Assembly (NCBI RefSeq): GCF_000718255.1
Contig: NZ_JOFJ01000017.1
Location: forward strand, 52,856 to 116,855
Direction: 5' to 3'
Length of the DNA: 64,000 nucleotides
Source of the DNA: Spirillospora albida
GTDB taxonomy: Bacteria > Actinomycetota > Actinomycetes > Streptosporangiales > Streptosporangiaceae
The position numbers and the translations under genes are program-made. Numbering within the stretch: position 1 is the stretch's first letter; each line of letters begins with the position of its first letter. The notes beneath the pieces were generated by a model, which saw only the letters and a program-made list of their open reading frames with translations, did no database searches and had not been told where the DNA came from. Below, piece after piece: positions 16,514 to 24,123 of the stretch.

Positions 16514-18490
16514 TCAGATCTGGACGCGGGCCTCGACCGCCTTCACGATCTCCTCGACCGCCTCCCCGATCGGGACGCCGTTCTTCTGCTCCCCGCTGCG
16601 GTAGCGGAACGACACGGCGTCCTGCTCGACGTCGTCGTCGCCCGCGATCAGCATGTAGGGGATCTTCTGCTTCTGCGCGTTGCGGATCTTCTTCTGCATC
16701 CGGTCGGACGAGGCGTCCACCTCGACCCGGACGCCCCGCTCGCGCAGCCGGTCGGCGACCCTCTCCAGATGCGGGACGTGGGTGTCGCCGATCGGGATGC
16801 CGACCACCTGGACGGGCGCCAGCCACGGCGGCATCGCGCCCGCGTAGTGCTCCAGCAGGACGCCGAAGAACCGCTCGATCGACCCGAACAGCGCACGGTG
16901 GATCATGACCGGCTGCTGCCGGGTGCCGTCCGCCGCCTGGTACTCCAGGCCGAACCGCTTCGGCTGGTTGAAGTCGACCTGGATGGTGGACAGCTGCCAG
17001 GTACGGCCGATCGCGTCCTTGGCCTGGACGGAGATCTTCGGACCGTAGAACGCGGCGCCGCCCGGGTCGGGCACGAGGTCGAGCCCGGACGCGCCGGCGG
17101 CCTCCTCCAGCGCGGCGGTCGCCTCCGCCCAGTCCTCGTCGGTGCCGATGAACTTCTCCGACTCGTCCCGGGTGGACAGCTCCAGGAAGAACTCGCTGAG
17201 CCCGTAGTCGCGGAGCAGGTCGAGGACGAAGGCGAGCAGGCCCTTCAGCTCGTCCACCATCTGCTCGCGGGTGCAGTAGATGTGCGCGTCGTCCTGGGTC
17301 ATGCCGCGGACGCGGGTGAGGCCGTGCACGACGCCGGACTTCTCGAACCGGTACACCGACCCGAACTCGAACAACCGCAGCGGCAGCTCCCGGTAGGACC
17401 GGCCGCGCGCCCGGAAGATCAGGTTGTGCATCGGGCAGTTCATCGGCTTGAGGTAGTAGTCGCCGCCGTCGACCTCCATCGGCGGGAACATGTCGTCCTT
17501 GTACCAGCCGAGGTGCCCGGAGATCTCGAACAGGTTGCCCTTGGTGATGTGCGGGGTGTTGACGAACTCGTAGCCGCCCGCCTCGTGGCGGCGGCGGGAG
17601 TAGTCCTCCATCACCTTGCGGACGACGCCGCCCTTCGGGTGGAAGACGGCGAGGCCGCTGCCGATCTCGTTCGGGAACGAGAACAGGTCGAGTTCGGCGC
17701 CGAGCCTGCGGTGGTCGCGCTTCTCGGCCTCCTCCAGGAGCCTGAGGTACTCGTCCTGCTTCTCGCGGGACTCCCACGCGGTGCCGTAGATGCGCTGGAG
17801 CTGCGGGTTCTTCTCACTGCCGCGCCAGTAGGCGCCGCCGGTGCGCATCAGCTTGAACGCCGGGATGACGCGGGTGCTGGGCAGGTGGGGGCCCCGGCAC
17901 AGGTCCTTCCAGCGCAGGTCGCCCGACTTGGCGTCGAGGTTGTCGTAGATGGTGAGCTCCCCGGCGCCGACCTCGACGTCCGCGCCGTCGTCGTGGGAGG
18001 CGGCGCCCTTGAGGCCGATGAGCTCCAGCTTGTAGGGCTCGCCGGCGAGTTCGGCGCGGGCGTCGTCGTCGGAGACGGGACGGCGGGCGAACAGCTGGCC
18101 CTGCTTGACGATCTCGCGCATCCGCTTCTCGATGCGCTTCAGGTCGTCGGGGGTGAACGGCTCGGCGACGTCGAAGTCGTAGTAGAAGCCGTTCTCCACG
18201 GGCGGGCCGATGCCCAGCTTCGCCTCGGGGAACAGCTCCTGGACGGCCTGCGCCATCACATGCGCGGCGGAGTGCCGCATGATCGCGCGCCCGTCGTCGG
18301 AGCCGATGGCGACCGGCTCGACGACGTCGCCGTCGCGCAGTTCGCCGGCCAGGTCGCGCAGCTCGCCGTTCACGCGGGCGGCGATCACGGTTCGGCCGTC
18401 GGCGTCCAGTGCCTGCCCGGCGGTGGTCCCGCCGGGCACCACTCGCTCGCTCCCGTCGAGGGTGATGCGCAGGTCGGACACGGTGGACAC
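16514..18490 (-). CDS. thrS: Threonyl-tRNA synthetase
   Basis: 658-aa class II aminoacyl-tRNA synthetase. Domains in order: TGS (SDLRITLDGSERVVPGG), the second additional domain with RHSAAHVMAQAVQ (HxxxH editing/zinc motif) and ENGFYYDFD, the catalytic core with MNCPMHNLIF (zinc Cys), motif 2 FEFGSVYRFEKSG and motif 3 in MIHRALFGSIERF, and the anticodon domain at the C-terminus. The GTG at 18488-18490 has GAGGAG upstream. A hairpin and a Thr-rich leader ORF lie immediately upstream, suggesting attenuation by threonyl-tRNA supply. In mycobacteria the same gene begins the HIT-PIM block. Confidence 0.97.
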   Translation of the reverse strand: MSTVSDLRITLDGSERVVPGGTTAGQALDADGRTVIAARVNGELRDLAGELRDGDVVEPVAIGSDDGRAIMRHSAAHVMAQAVQELFPEAKLGIGPPVENGFYYDFDVAEPFTPDDLKRIEKRMREIVKQGQLFARRPVSDDDARAELAGEPYKLELIGLKGAASHDDGADVEVGAGELTIYDNLDAKSGDLRWKDLCRGPHLPSTRVIPAFKLMRTGGAYWRGSEKNPQLQRIYGTAWESREKQDEYLRLLEEAEKRDHRRLGAELDLFSFPNEIGSGLAVFHPKGGVVRKVMEDYSRRRHEAGGYEFVNTPHITKGNLFEISGHLGWYKDDMFPPMEVDGGDYYLKPMNCPMHNLIFRARGRSYRELPLRLFEFGSVYRFEKSGVVHGLTRVRGMTQDDAHIYCTREQMVDELKGLLAFVLDLLRDYGLSEFFLELSTRDESEKFIGTDEDWAEATAALEEAAGASGLDLVPDPGGAAFYGPKISVQAKDAIGRTWQLSTIQVDFNQPKRFGLEYQAADGTRQQPVMIHRALFGSIERFFGVLLEHYAGAMPPWLAPVQVVGIPIGDTHVPHLERVADRLRERGVRVEVDASSDRMQKKIRNAQKQKIPYMLIAGDDDVEQDAVSFRYRSGEQKNGVPIGEAVEEIVKAVEARVQI

Positions 18491-18523
18491 GGGTACTCCT
18501 CGTGATCGGTGGCGGAACGGCAA

Positions 18524-18549
18524 AGGCCCCGGGATCGCTCCCGGGGCCT
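18524..18549 (-). terminator. Attenuator-type terminator hairpin in the thrS leader
   Basis: Perfect 11-bp stem: AGGCCCCGGGA and TCCCGGGGCCT with, on the minus strand, a GCGA loop, followed by TTTGCC. It lies 33 nt before the thrS start and 14 nt after the leader-peptide stop, exactly where an attenuator would sit. The T run is short, as is common in actinobacteria. Confidence 0.65.
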
Positions 18550-18563
18550 CACCGCGTGCTGTG

Positions 18564-18638
18564 TCAGGGCATGCGGCCTGCGCGCCGGGAACGACCCGGC
18601 GTCGTCGTCCCGTGGGACGGTCGATGCGCGGCCTGCAT
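18564..18638 (-). CDS. Putative thrS leader peptide (Thr attenuator, 24 aa)
   Basis: A 24-codon frame, MQAAHRPSHGTTTPGRSRRA then GRMP and stop. It contains three consecutive ACG threonine codons at 18600-18608 and is followed by a strong hairpin directly upstream of thrS. A TACAGT -10-like box 6 nt before the ATG would make the transcript leaderless. Downstream of the Thr codons, TCCCGG (18585-18590) and GGCC (18575-18578 region) can compete with the 3' arm of the terminator for its 5' arm, a possible antiterminator. The ORF, hairpin and spacing are read from the sequence; the regulatory role is inferred. Confidence 0.6.
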   Translation of the reverse strand: MQAAHRPSHGTTTPGRSRRAGRMP

Positions 18639-18644
18639 GCCCCC

Positions 18645-18650
18645 ACTGTA
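18645..18650 (-). promoter_or_regulatory. Candidate -10 box (TACAGT) for the thrS leader transcript
   Basis: Minus-strand TACAGT followed by six bases and the ATG of the leader peptide. The spacing fits a transcript that begins at or very near the ATG. No good -35 was seen. Confidence 0.35.
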
Positions 18651-18675
18651 ACGGACGGGGCGTCCGGCCGCTCGC

Positions 18676-19004
18676 TCAGGCGCGGGCCCGGCCCGCGCCG
18701 AGCCGGTCCATGTCCTCCAGCTCGCGTCCCCTGGTCTCCGGGACGGCCCGGACGACGAACAGGAACGCGAGCACCGAGTCCTCGTCACCGCCCATCACTC
18801 GCGACAGGACCTGCCGCGCCCGCGCGGTCTCGTGCTTCTTCACGTCGAGCGCGTCGACGGCCCGTTGATGACCGAGGAGTCGTAGCCGAACAGGAACCCG
18901 CCGAGGGCGGCGCAGCCCGCGAGCGGCACCGCCGTCGCCGTCGGATGCGGCGGCCGCTCCCGCTTCCCGTCCGCCGTCGCGTGTCCACCGCCCGCTGCCG
19001 TCAT
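18676..19004 (-). pseudogene. Remnant of an MFS sugar-porter gene
   Basis: The minus strand from ATG 19004 reads an intact sugar-porter N-terminus ending in helix 1, LGGFLFGYDSSVING, then loses one base (a G in the AACGG/GCC junction near 18863). In the next frame AVDAL continues the family sequence, but it then jumps to the central loop (ETARARQVLSRVMGG) and again to the C-terminus (FLFVVRAVPETRGRELEDMD). Intact porters are about 450-480 aa; here ~330 bp remain, so at least two internal deletions plus a frameshift have removed nearly all membrane helices. It lies directly upstream of the thrS leader. Confidence 0.75.
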
Positions 19005-19132
19005 GCGGGCGGATCTTCCCGGCGAAGAAGCCCTTATGCGGCTTTGCGTCTCGGACGCTTACCGGGCCTGATACCGGAGGGCCGCCCGCGATCTCCCTCC
19101 CCCGGGTCACGTGCGTACGGGCGGCGGCGCCC

Positions 19133-19138
19133 TAGGCT
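19133..19138 (+). promoter_or_regulatory. Candidate -10 box (TAGGCT) for leaderless histidine kinase gene
   Basis: TAGGCT followed by 8 nt and the ATG at 19147, with no purine-rich ribosome site in between. This suggests a leaderless transcript. Confidence 0.45.
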
Positions 19139-19146
19139 CGGCGGCG

Positions 19147-20400
19147 ATGAACGATTCACACCGCGCCGGGGAGGCGGGCCGCACCCGGCTGGCCCGCGGC
19201 GTCCGCGCCGCGATCGTGCCGGAGCGCGTCGGCTCGGGCGTCGTGCTGCTTCCCGGACGGCTCGGGCTGCGGATACCGCTGCTGATCCTGCTGCTCGCGC
19301 TGACCGCCGGCTTCACCGGCGGCGCCATCGCGCAACCGATCGCGCACTACGGCCTCGACCCGGGCATCGCGTGGCCGCTCGGGCTCCTGCAGGGCGCCCC
19401 GCTGATCTTCGCGGTGCGGTGGCCGCTGGCCGCGTGGCGGGTCGCCGTGGCCGGGATGCTGCTCACCGTCCTCGCCCGGCACGGCGAGGGGTTCATGCCG
19501 TGGGCGGTCACCGCGCTCCTCGCCCTGCTGGTGATCCTGTTCTTCACCGGGGTCGGCTGCGACCGCGAGACGAACGTCGGGATCGGCGCGGTCACGGTCA
19601 CCGGCGTCCTCGTGCCGGCGGTCGCGTTCGGCATGGCGGGCTGGTTCGCGATGATCCTCACCGGCCTCGCCGGGCTCGCGCTCGCGTTCGGCGACGCGGT
19701 CGGCGGACGGAACTCCGCCGAGGAGGAGCTGCGGCGGCGGGAGGAGCAGCACCGCCGCGACCTCGCCCGGCAGGCCGTCCTGGAGGAGCGCGCCCGGATC
19801 GCCCGCGAGCTGCACGACGTCGTCGCGCACCACATGTCGGTGATCGCGATGCAGGCGGAGGCCGCCCCCTTCAAGATCCCCGACCTGCCGGACGAGGCGC
19901 GCCGCACGTTCGGCATCGTCCGGGACGCGGCCCGCGAGGCCCTCACCGAGACCCGCCGCGTCGTCGGGCTGCTGCGCTCCGACGACGAGGGCGCCGACCG
20001 CGCCCCCCAGCCCGGCCTCGACCGGCTGGACGCGCTCGCCGGCGCCGCGCGCGGCAACGGACTGGACGTCGACGTCAGCGTGGTCGGGATGCCCCGGCAG
20101 CTGCACGCCGGGGTCGACCTGTCGGCGTTCCGGATCGTCCAGGAGTCGCTGAGCAACGCCGCCCGCTACGCGCCCGGCGCGCACGTCGCCGTCGAGATCC
20201 GCTACAGGACGGACGGGCTGCGGGTGTCGGTCGCCGACGACGGCCCCCGCACGCCCCCGGAGGAGACCCCGGGCGGCGGCCACGGCCTGGTCGGCATGCA
20301 CGAGCGCGCCACGATGCTCGGCGGCTCCCTGACGGCCGGCCCCCGGGACGGCGCGGGCTGGTCCGTCGTCGCCGACCTCCCCTACGGGGACCCCGCCTGA
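19147..20400 (+). CDS. NarL-type sensor histidine kinase
   Basis: 417-aa membrane kinase. The N-terminal half holds about five hydrophobic segments (for example LRIPLLILLLALTAGFTGGA and WAVTALLALLVILFFTGVG) and no large extracytoplasmic domain. A coiled linker leads to a HisKA_3 domain with the phospho-acceptor His223 in ARELHDVVAHHMSVIAMQAE, then an HATPase_c domain with FRIVQESLSNAARYAPG (N box), VADDGPR and GHGLVGMHERATMLGG (G boxes). It is followed 26 nt later by its response regulator. The signal is unknown; with such short loops it is probably sensed in the membrane. Confidence 0.92.
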   Translation: MNDSHRAGEAGRTRLARGVRAAIVPERVGSGVVLLPGRLGLRIPLLILLLALTAGFTGGAIAQPIAHYGLDPGIAWPLGLLQGAPLIFAVRWPLAAWRVAVAGMLLTVLARHGEGFMPWAVTALLALLVILFFTGVGCDRETNVGIGAVTVTGVLVPAVAFGMAGWFAMILTGLAGLALAFGDAVGGRNSAEEELRRREEQHRRDLARQAVLEERARIARELHDVVAHHMSVIAMQAEAAPFKIPDLPDEARRTFGIVRDAAREALTETRRVVGLLRSDDEGADRAPQPGLDRLDALAGAARGNGLDVDVSVVGMPRQLHAGVDLSAFRIVQESLSNAARYAPGAHVAVEIRYRTDGLRVSVADDGPRTPPEETPGGGHGLVGMHERATMLGGSLTAGPRDGAGWSVVADLPYGDPA

Positions 20401-20413
20401 CCCGCCACCCGTC

Positions 20414-20419
20414 TAGGGT
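20414..20419 (+). promoter_or_regulatory. Candidate -10 box (TAGGGT) before the response regulator
   Basis: TAGGGT followed by 7 nt and the GTG at 20427, in the 26-bp gap between kinase and regulator. It could give the regulator its own leaderless transcript besides read-through from the kinase. Confidence 0.4.
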
Positions 20420-20426
20420 GCTGTTC

Positions 20427-21101
20427 GTGACGATTCGGGTGCTGATCGCCGACGACCAGGTCATGATCCGCGACGGGCTCGCGGCGCTGCTGTCCTCCGA
20501 CCCCGGGATCGAGGTGATCGGGCAGGCGGGCAACGGCCGCGAGGCGGTGGACATGGCCCGCGCCCTCGACCCCGACGTCGTCGTGATGGACATCCGGATG
20601 CCGGAGATGGACGGGCTCGCCGCGACCGCCGAGCTGGCCGGGCCGCCGCCCGCCCACGGCGAACCCGCCGACGCGCGGCCCAAGGTGCTGATCCTGACGA
20701 CGTTCGACCTGGACGAGTACGTGTACGCCGCGCTCGGCGCCGGGGCGAGCGGCTTCCTGCTGAAGGACGCCCCGGCCGCCGACCTCGTCAACGGGGTGCG
20801 GGTGGTGGCGGCCGGCGACGCGCTGCTCGCCCCGTCCATCACCCGGCGGCTGATCGGCGACTTCGCGCGCCGCCGCCGGCACCAGCGCCCCAGCCCGCAC
20901 GCGACCGCCGCGCTGACCCCGCGCGAGCTGGACGTCCTGCGGCTGATCGCGCGCGGCCTGTCGAACGCGGAGATCGCCGCCGAGCTGGTGCTGGCCGAGC
21001 AGACCGTGAAGACGCACGTCGGGCACGTGCTGACGAAACTCGCCCTGCGCGACCGCACCCAGGCGGTGGTCTTCGCCTACGAGAACGGCCTCGTCGGCTG
21101 A
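20427..21101 (+). CDS. NarL/LuxR-family response regulator
   Basis: 224-aa regulator paired with the upstream kinase. Receiver domain: IRVLIADDQVMIRDGL (acidic pair), phosphorylation site Asp55 in VVVMDIRMPEMDG, and Lys in GFLLKDAPAADL. An unusual Pro/Ala-rich insertion (GPPPAHGEPADARP) lengthens the loop before beta-4. The C-terminal LuxR HTH reads LTPRELDVLRLIARGLSNAE then AEQTVKTHVGHVLTKL. GTG start by the receiver alignment and the -10 spacing. Target genes cannot be assigned; the neighbours are convergent. Confidence 0.92.
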   Translation: MTIRVLIADDQVMIRDGLAALLSSDPGIEVIGQAGNGREAVDMARALDPDVVVMDIRMPEMDGLAATAELAGPPPAHGEPADARPKVLILTTFDLDEYVYAALGAGASGFLLKDAPAADLVNGVRVVAAGDALLAPSITRRLIGDFARRRRHQRPSPHATAALTPRELDVLRLIARGLSNAEIAAELVLAEQTVKTHVGHVLTKLALRDRTQAVVFAYENGLVG

Positions 21102-21120
21102 GCGCGGCGCCCAGCCGACG
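21092..21120. terminator. Bidirectional terminator between response regulator and quinone oxidoreductase
   Basis: Perfect 9-bp inverted repeat CGTCGGCTG / CAGCCGACG with an 11-nt loop, between two convergent stop codons (it overlaps the regulator's last codons). No T tract. Confidence 0.5.
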
Positions 21121-21129
21121 CGCCGATGC

Positions 21130-22086
21130 TCAGCGGGACGGGTCGAGGACCAGCTTGCCGGTGGTGCGGCGGGCGCGCAGGTCCTCGTGGGCGCGGCGGA
21201 CCTCGGTGAGGCCGTACTCGCCGCCGGCGACGACGCGGAGGCGGCCGTCGGCGGCGAGCGCGAACAGCTCGTCGAGGGCGGTGCGCATGACGTCGCCGGG
21301 GAGGCGGAAGATGTGCGCGAGCCACATCCCGGAGATGGTCGTCGAGTGCGACATCAGGGTGGCGGGGCGGACCGGCGACGGCTCCCGGCGGGACGCCATG
21401 CCGTAGAAGGCGAGGCGGCCGAAGGGCGCGAGGGCGCGCAGGCTCTCGTCGGTGACGGTGCCGCCGGTCATCTCCAGGACGGTGTCGACCCGCTTCCCGC
21501 CGTTCGCCTCGATGAGGGCGTCCTTCATGTTCGGCTCGTTGGCGTCGATGGCGACGTCCGCGCCGAGTTCGAGGGCGAGGTCGCGCTTCTCCTTGGACGA
21601 GGCGGTCGCGATGACGCGCCCGGCCCCCCATGCCTTGGCGAGCTGGACGGCGAGGGTCCCGACGCCGCCGGCGGCGGCGTGCACGACGACGGACTCGCCG
21701 GGGGCGAGGTGGACGTTGCGGCGCAGCAGCACCCACGCCGACGCGCCCTGGACGATCATGCCGAGGGCGGTGACGTCGTCGATGCCGTCCGGCACGTCCC
21801 AGGCGAGGGCCTCGGGGGCGAGGGCCTTCTCGGCGTAGCCGCCGGTGCCGACGAGGGCCAGCACCCGGCGGCCGTCGGCGGTGGTGCCGACGACCTCGCC
21901 GCCGGGGACCATCGGCAGCGTGGACTCGGCCAGGTAGCTGTTCTCCGCCTGGTGGGTGTCGGCGTAGTTGATGCCGGCCCGGGACACGTCGACGAGCAGG
22001 TGCCCGGGGCGGGGCTCGGGGTCGGGCAGCTCGGTGACGGTGAGGACTTCGGGGCCGCCGAACTCGGTGATCTGGATGGCGCGCAT
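21130..22086 (-). CDS. NADPH:quinone oxidoreductase-type zinc-independent MDR dehydrogenase
   Basis: 318-aa medium-chain reductase. It begins MRAIQITEFGGPEVLTV, with the quinone-reductase pattern SRAGINYADTHQ and the cofactor loop VVVHAAAGGVGTLAVQLAKA. The zinc ligands of alcohol dehydrogenases are absent, matching the QOR subfamily. It follows the SDR gene after 20 nt on the same strand, and both diverge from the acyl-CoA dehydrogenase/TetR pair, suggesting one catabolic regulon. The substrate is unknown. Confidence 0.88.
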   Translation of the reverse strand: MRAIQITEFGGPEVLTVTELPDPEPRPGHLLVDVSRAGINYADTHQAENSYLAESTLPMVPGGEVVGTTADGRRVLALVGTGGYAEKALAPEALAWDVPDGIDDVTALGMIVQGASAWVLLRRNVHLAPGESVVVHAAAGGVGTLAVQLAKAWGAGRVIATASSKEKRDLALELGADVAIDANEPNMKDALIEANGGKRVDTVLEMTGGTVTDESLRALAPFGRLAFYGMASRREPSPVRPATLMSHSTTISGMWLAHIFRLPGDVMRTALDELFALAADGRLRVVAGGEYGLTEVRRAHEDLRARRTTGKLVLDPSR

Positions 22087-22106
22087 GGATCTCTCCTGTG
22101 GTTCGG

Positions 22107-22853
22107 TCAGCGGGGGCCCGGGACGCCCCGGAAGCGGAACGGCTCGGACGTCCGGCCCGGCACGACGTACCAGGCCTCACCGGCTCCGTCCCCGTTCAGG
22201 ATGTCCATGAACGCGTCCACGACGGCGGTGACCTCGAGGATCGGGAAGCCGGTCCGCTCCAGGTGGTCCTTGAGCGGGGTGAGGATGTCGGTGTCGGCGA
22301 ACGAGGGGCACAGCGCGTTGACGCGGATGCCCTCCGGCGCGCAGGTCGGGCCGAGCGCGCGGACGAGGCCGACGACGGCCGCCTTGTTCGCCCCGTAGAC
22401 GGGGTCGAACGGTGTGGCGGTGAGACCCGCCATGCTGGCCGTCGCGATGATGTCGCCGCCGCCCCGGGCGCGCAGCGCGGGCAGGGCGGCGTGCGCGCCG
22501 AAGACGACGCCGTCCAGGTTGACGCCCATGGCGCGGCGGTAGGCGGCGAGGTCGAAGTCGTCGCCGATGCCTCCGCCGCCCGCGATGCCCGCGTTGAGGA
22601 ACGCGATGTCGAGGCCGCCGAACCGCTCGACGGCCAGCGCGACCGCGGCCTCGCTGTCGGCGGGCTCACGGACGTCGCAGCGCGCGAACGCGCCGTCGAG
22701 CTCCTTGGCGAGCGCGGCGCCCGCCTCCTCGTCGATGTCGGCGAGGACGATCCGGACGCCCTCTCCCGCGAGCCGGCGCGCGACCGCGGCGCCGATGCCG
22801 TGCGAGCCGCCGGTGATCAGCGCGACCTTGCCGGTGCCCTCGAAGGCTCCCAT
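22107..22853 (-). CDS. SDR-family NAD(P)-dependent oxidoreductase
   Basis: 248-aa classical short-chain dehydrogenase. It has the Rossmann motif VALITGGSHGIGAAVARRLA, the LNAG motif in DIAFLNAGIAGGGG, a serine step in IATASMAGLTATPFDPVYGANK (catalytic Ser-Tyr-Lys) and the C-terminal segment INALCPS-like VNALCPSFADTDI. The ATG at 22851-22853 has GGGAGGGAG upstream. Its promoter region is shared with the acyl-CoA dehydrogenase and contains a 22-bp palindrome. It probably oxidises a hydroxyacyl or related alcohol, but this is inference from the neighbours. Confidence 0.9.
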   Translation of the reverse strand: MGAFEGTGKVALITGGSHGIGAAVARRLAGEGVRIVLADIDEEAGAALAKELDGAFARCDVREPADSEAAVALAVERFGGLDIAFLNAGIAGGGGIGDDFDLAAYRRAMGVNLDGVVFGAHAALPALRARGGGDIIATASMAGLTATPFDPVYGANKAAVVGLVRALGPTCAPEGIRVNALCPSFADTDILTPLKDHLERTGFPILEVTAVVDAFMDILNGDGAGEAWYVVPGRTSEPFRFRGVPGPR

Positions 22854-22868
22854 CGGGTCTCCCTCCCA

Positions 22869-22890
22869 AGTAACTGACTCGTCAGTTACT
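22869..22890. promoter_or_regulatory. 22-bp palindromic operator (probable TetR-type site)
   Basis: AGTAACTGAC-TC-GTCAGTTACT, perfect 10-bp arms, between the divergent SDR and acyl-CoA dehydrogenase genes. It overlaps the candidate -10 box TACTAT (22887-22892), which lies 7 nt before the acyl-CoA dehydrogenase ATG. A protein bound here would block that promoter and, by position, probably the SDR promoter too. The best candidate is the TetR regulator encoded at 24120. Confidence 0.75.
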
Positions 22891-22899
22891 ATAGCGTCC

Positions 22900-24123
22900 A
22901 TGGACTTCGCTTTGAGCGGGCGGGCCGCGGAGTACGCCGGCCGCCTCCAGGAATTCATGGACTCCCACGTCTACCCCGCCGAGCCCGTGTACGCGGCGCA
23001 GCGGGCCGAACTGCGGGCGGAGGGCAGGGAGCACCACGTCCCGCCGGTCGTCGAGGAGCTGAAGGCCGAGGCCCGCAAGCGCGGCCTGTGGAACCTGTTC
23101 CTGCCCGACAGCGAGGATCCCGCGCACGGCCTCACCGTCACCGACTACGCGACCCTCGCGGAGCTGACGGGCCGCTCGCCCCACCTCGCGCCGGAGGCCA
23201 CCAACTGCGCCGCCCCCGACACCGGGAACATGGAGGTCCTGCACCTGTTCGGCACGCCCGAGCAGAAGGAGACCTGGCTCAGGCCGCTGCTGAACGGCGA
23301 GATCCGCAGCGCGTTCGCGATGACGGAGCCGGCCGTGGCGAGCTCCGACGCCACCAACATCGCCACCTCGATCGTCCGGGACGGCGACCACTACGTCATC
23401 AACGGCCGCAAGTGGTGGACGAGCGGCGCGGCCGACCCGCGCTGCAAGGTCATGATCCTCATGGGCAAGACCGACCCGGAGGGGCATCCCTACCTCCAGC
23501 AGTCGATGGTGCTGGTGCCGTTCGACACCCCCGGCGTCGAGGTGCTCCGGTCGCTGCCCGTCTTCGGCTACCAGGACCAGCACGGCCACTGCGAGATCAC
23601 GTTCACGGACGTGCGCGTCCCGGTCGAGAACCTTGTCGGCGAGGAGGGCGGCGGCTTCGCGATCGCGCAGGCCCGGCTCGGGCCCGGCCGCATCCACCAC
23701 TGCATGCGGGCGCTGGGCATGGCCGAGCGGGCGCTGGAACTGATGTGCGAGCGCGCGGTGTCCCGCGTGGCGTTCGGCGGGCCGCTGGCCAAGCAGGGCG
23801 TCGTCCGCCAGCAGATCGCCGAGTCGCGGATGGCGATCGAGCAGGCCCGGCTGCTCTGCCTCAAGACCGCCTGGCTGATCGACAAGCACGGCGTCCAGGC
23901 CGCGCGGTCGGAGGTGGCGGCGATCAAGGTGATCGCACCGCGGGTGGCGCTCGAGGTCGTGGACCGCGCCATCCAGGTGCACGGCGGCGCCGGGGTCAGC
24001 GAGGACACGCCGCTCGCCGCGATGTGGGCGGGCCTGCGCACCCTCCGCCTCGCCGACGGCCCGGACGAGGTGCACGTCCGGTCGGTGGCCCGCGCCGAAC
24101 TGGGCAAGTACCTCGGCACATGA
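22900..24123 (+). CDS. Acyl-CoA dehydrogenase (ACAD10/11-like)
   Basis: 407-aa flavoprotein that oxidises acyl-CoA thioesters. Seen: FAMTEPAVASSDATNI and WWTSGAADPRCKV (FAD/substrate contacts), GPGRIHHCMRALGMAERALE (typical of the ACAD10/11 group), VHGGAGVSEDTPLAAMWAGL and DGPDEVHVRSVAR near the C-terminus with the acidic catalytic position. The ATG at 22900 is only 7 nt after a TACTAT box and has no ribosome site, suggesting leaderless translation. Its stop overlaps the tetR start (ATGA). Confidence 0.92.
   Translation: MDFALSGRAAEYAGRLQEFMDSHVYPAEPVYAAQRAELRAEGREHHVPPVVEELKAEARKRGLWNLFLPDSEDPAHGLTVTDYATLAELTGRSPHLAPEATNCAAPDTGNMEVLHLFGTPEQKETWLRPLLNGEIRSAFAMTEPAVASSDATNIATSIVRDGDHYVINGRKWWTSGAADPRCKVMILMGKTDPEGHPYLQQSMVLVPFDTPGVEVLRSLPVFGYQDQHGHCEITFTDVRVPVENLVGEEGGGFAIAQARLGPGRIHHCMRALGMAERALELMCERAVSRVAFGGPLAKQGVVRQQIAESRMAIEQARLLCLKTAWLIDKHGVQAARSEVAAIKVIAPRVALEVVDRAIQVHGGAGVSEDTPLAAMWAGLRTLRLADGPDEVHVRSVARAELGKYLGT

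Noticed and set aside
18490..18650. T-box riboswitch upstream of thrS
   Set aside because: The conserved T-box sequence (AGGGUGGNACCGCG) and a specifier loop are not present in the 150 bp; the Thr leader ORF explains the hairpin better.
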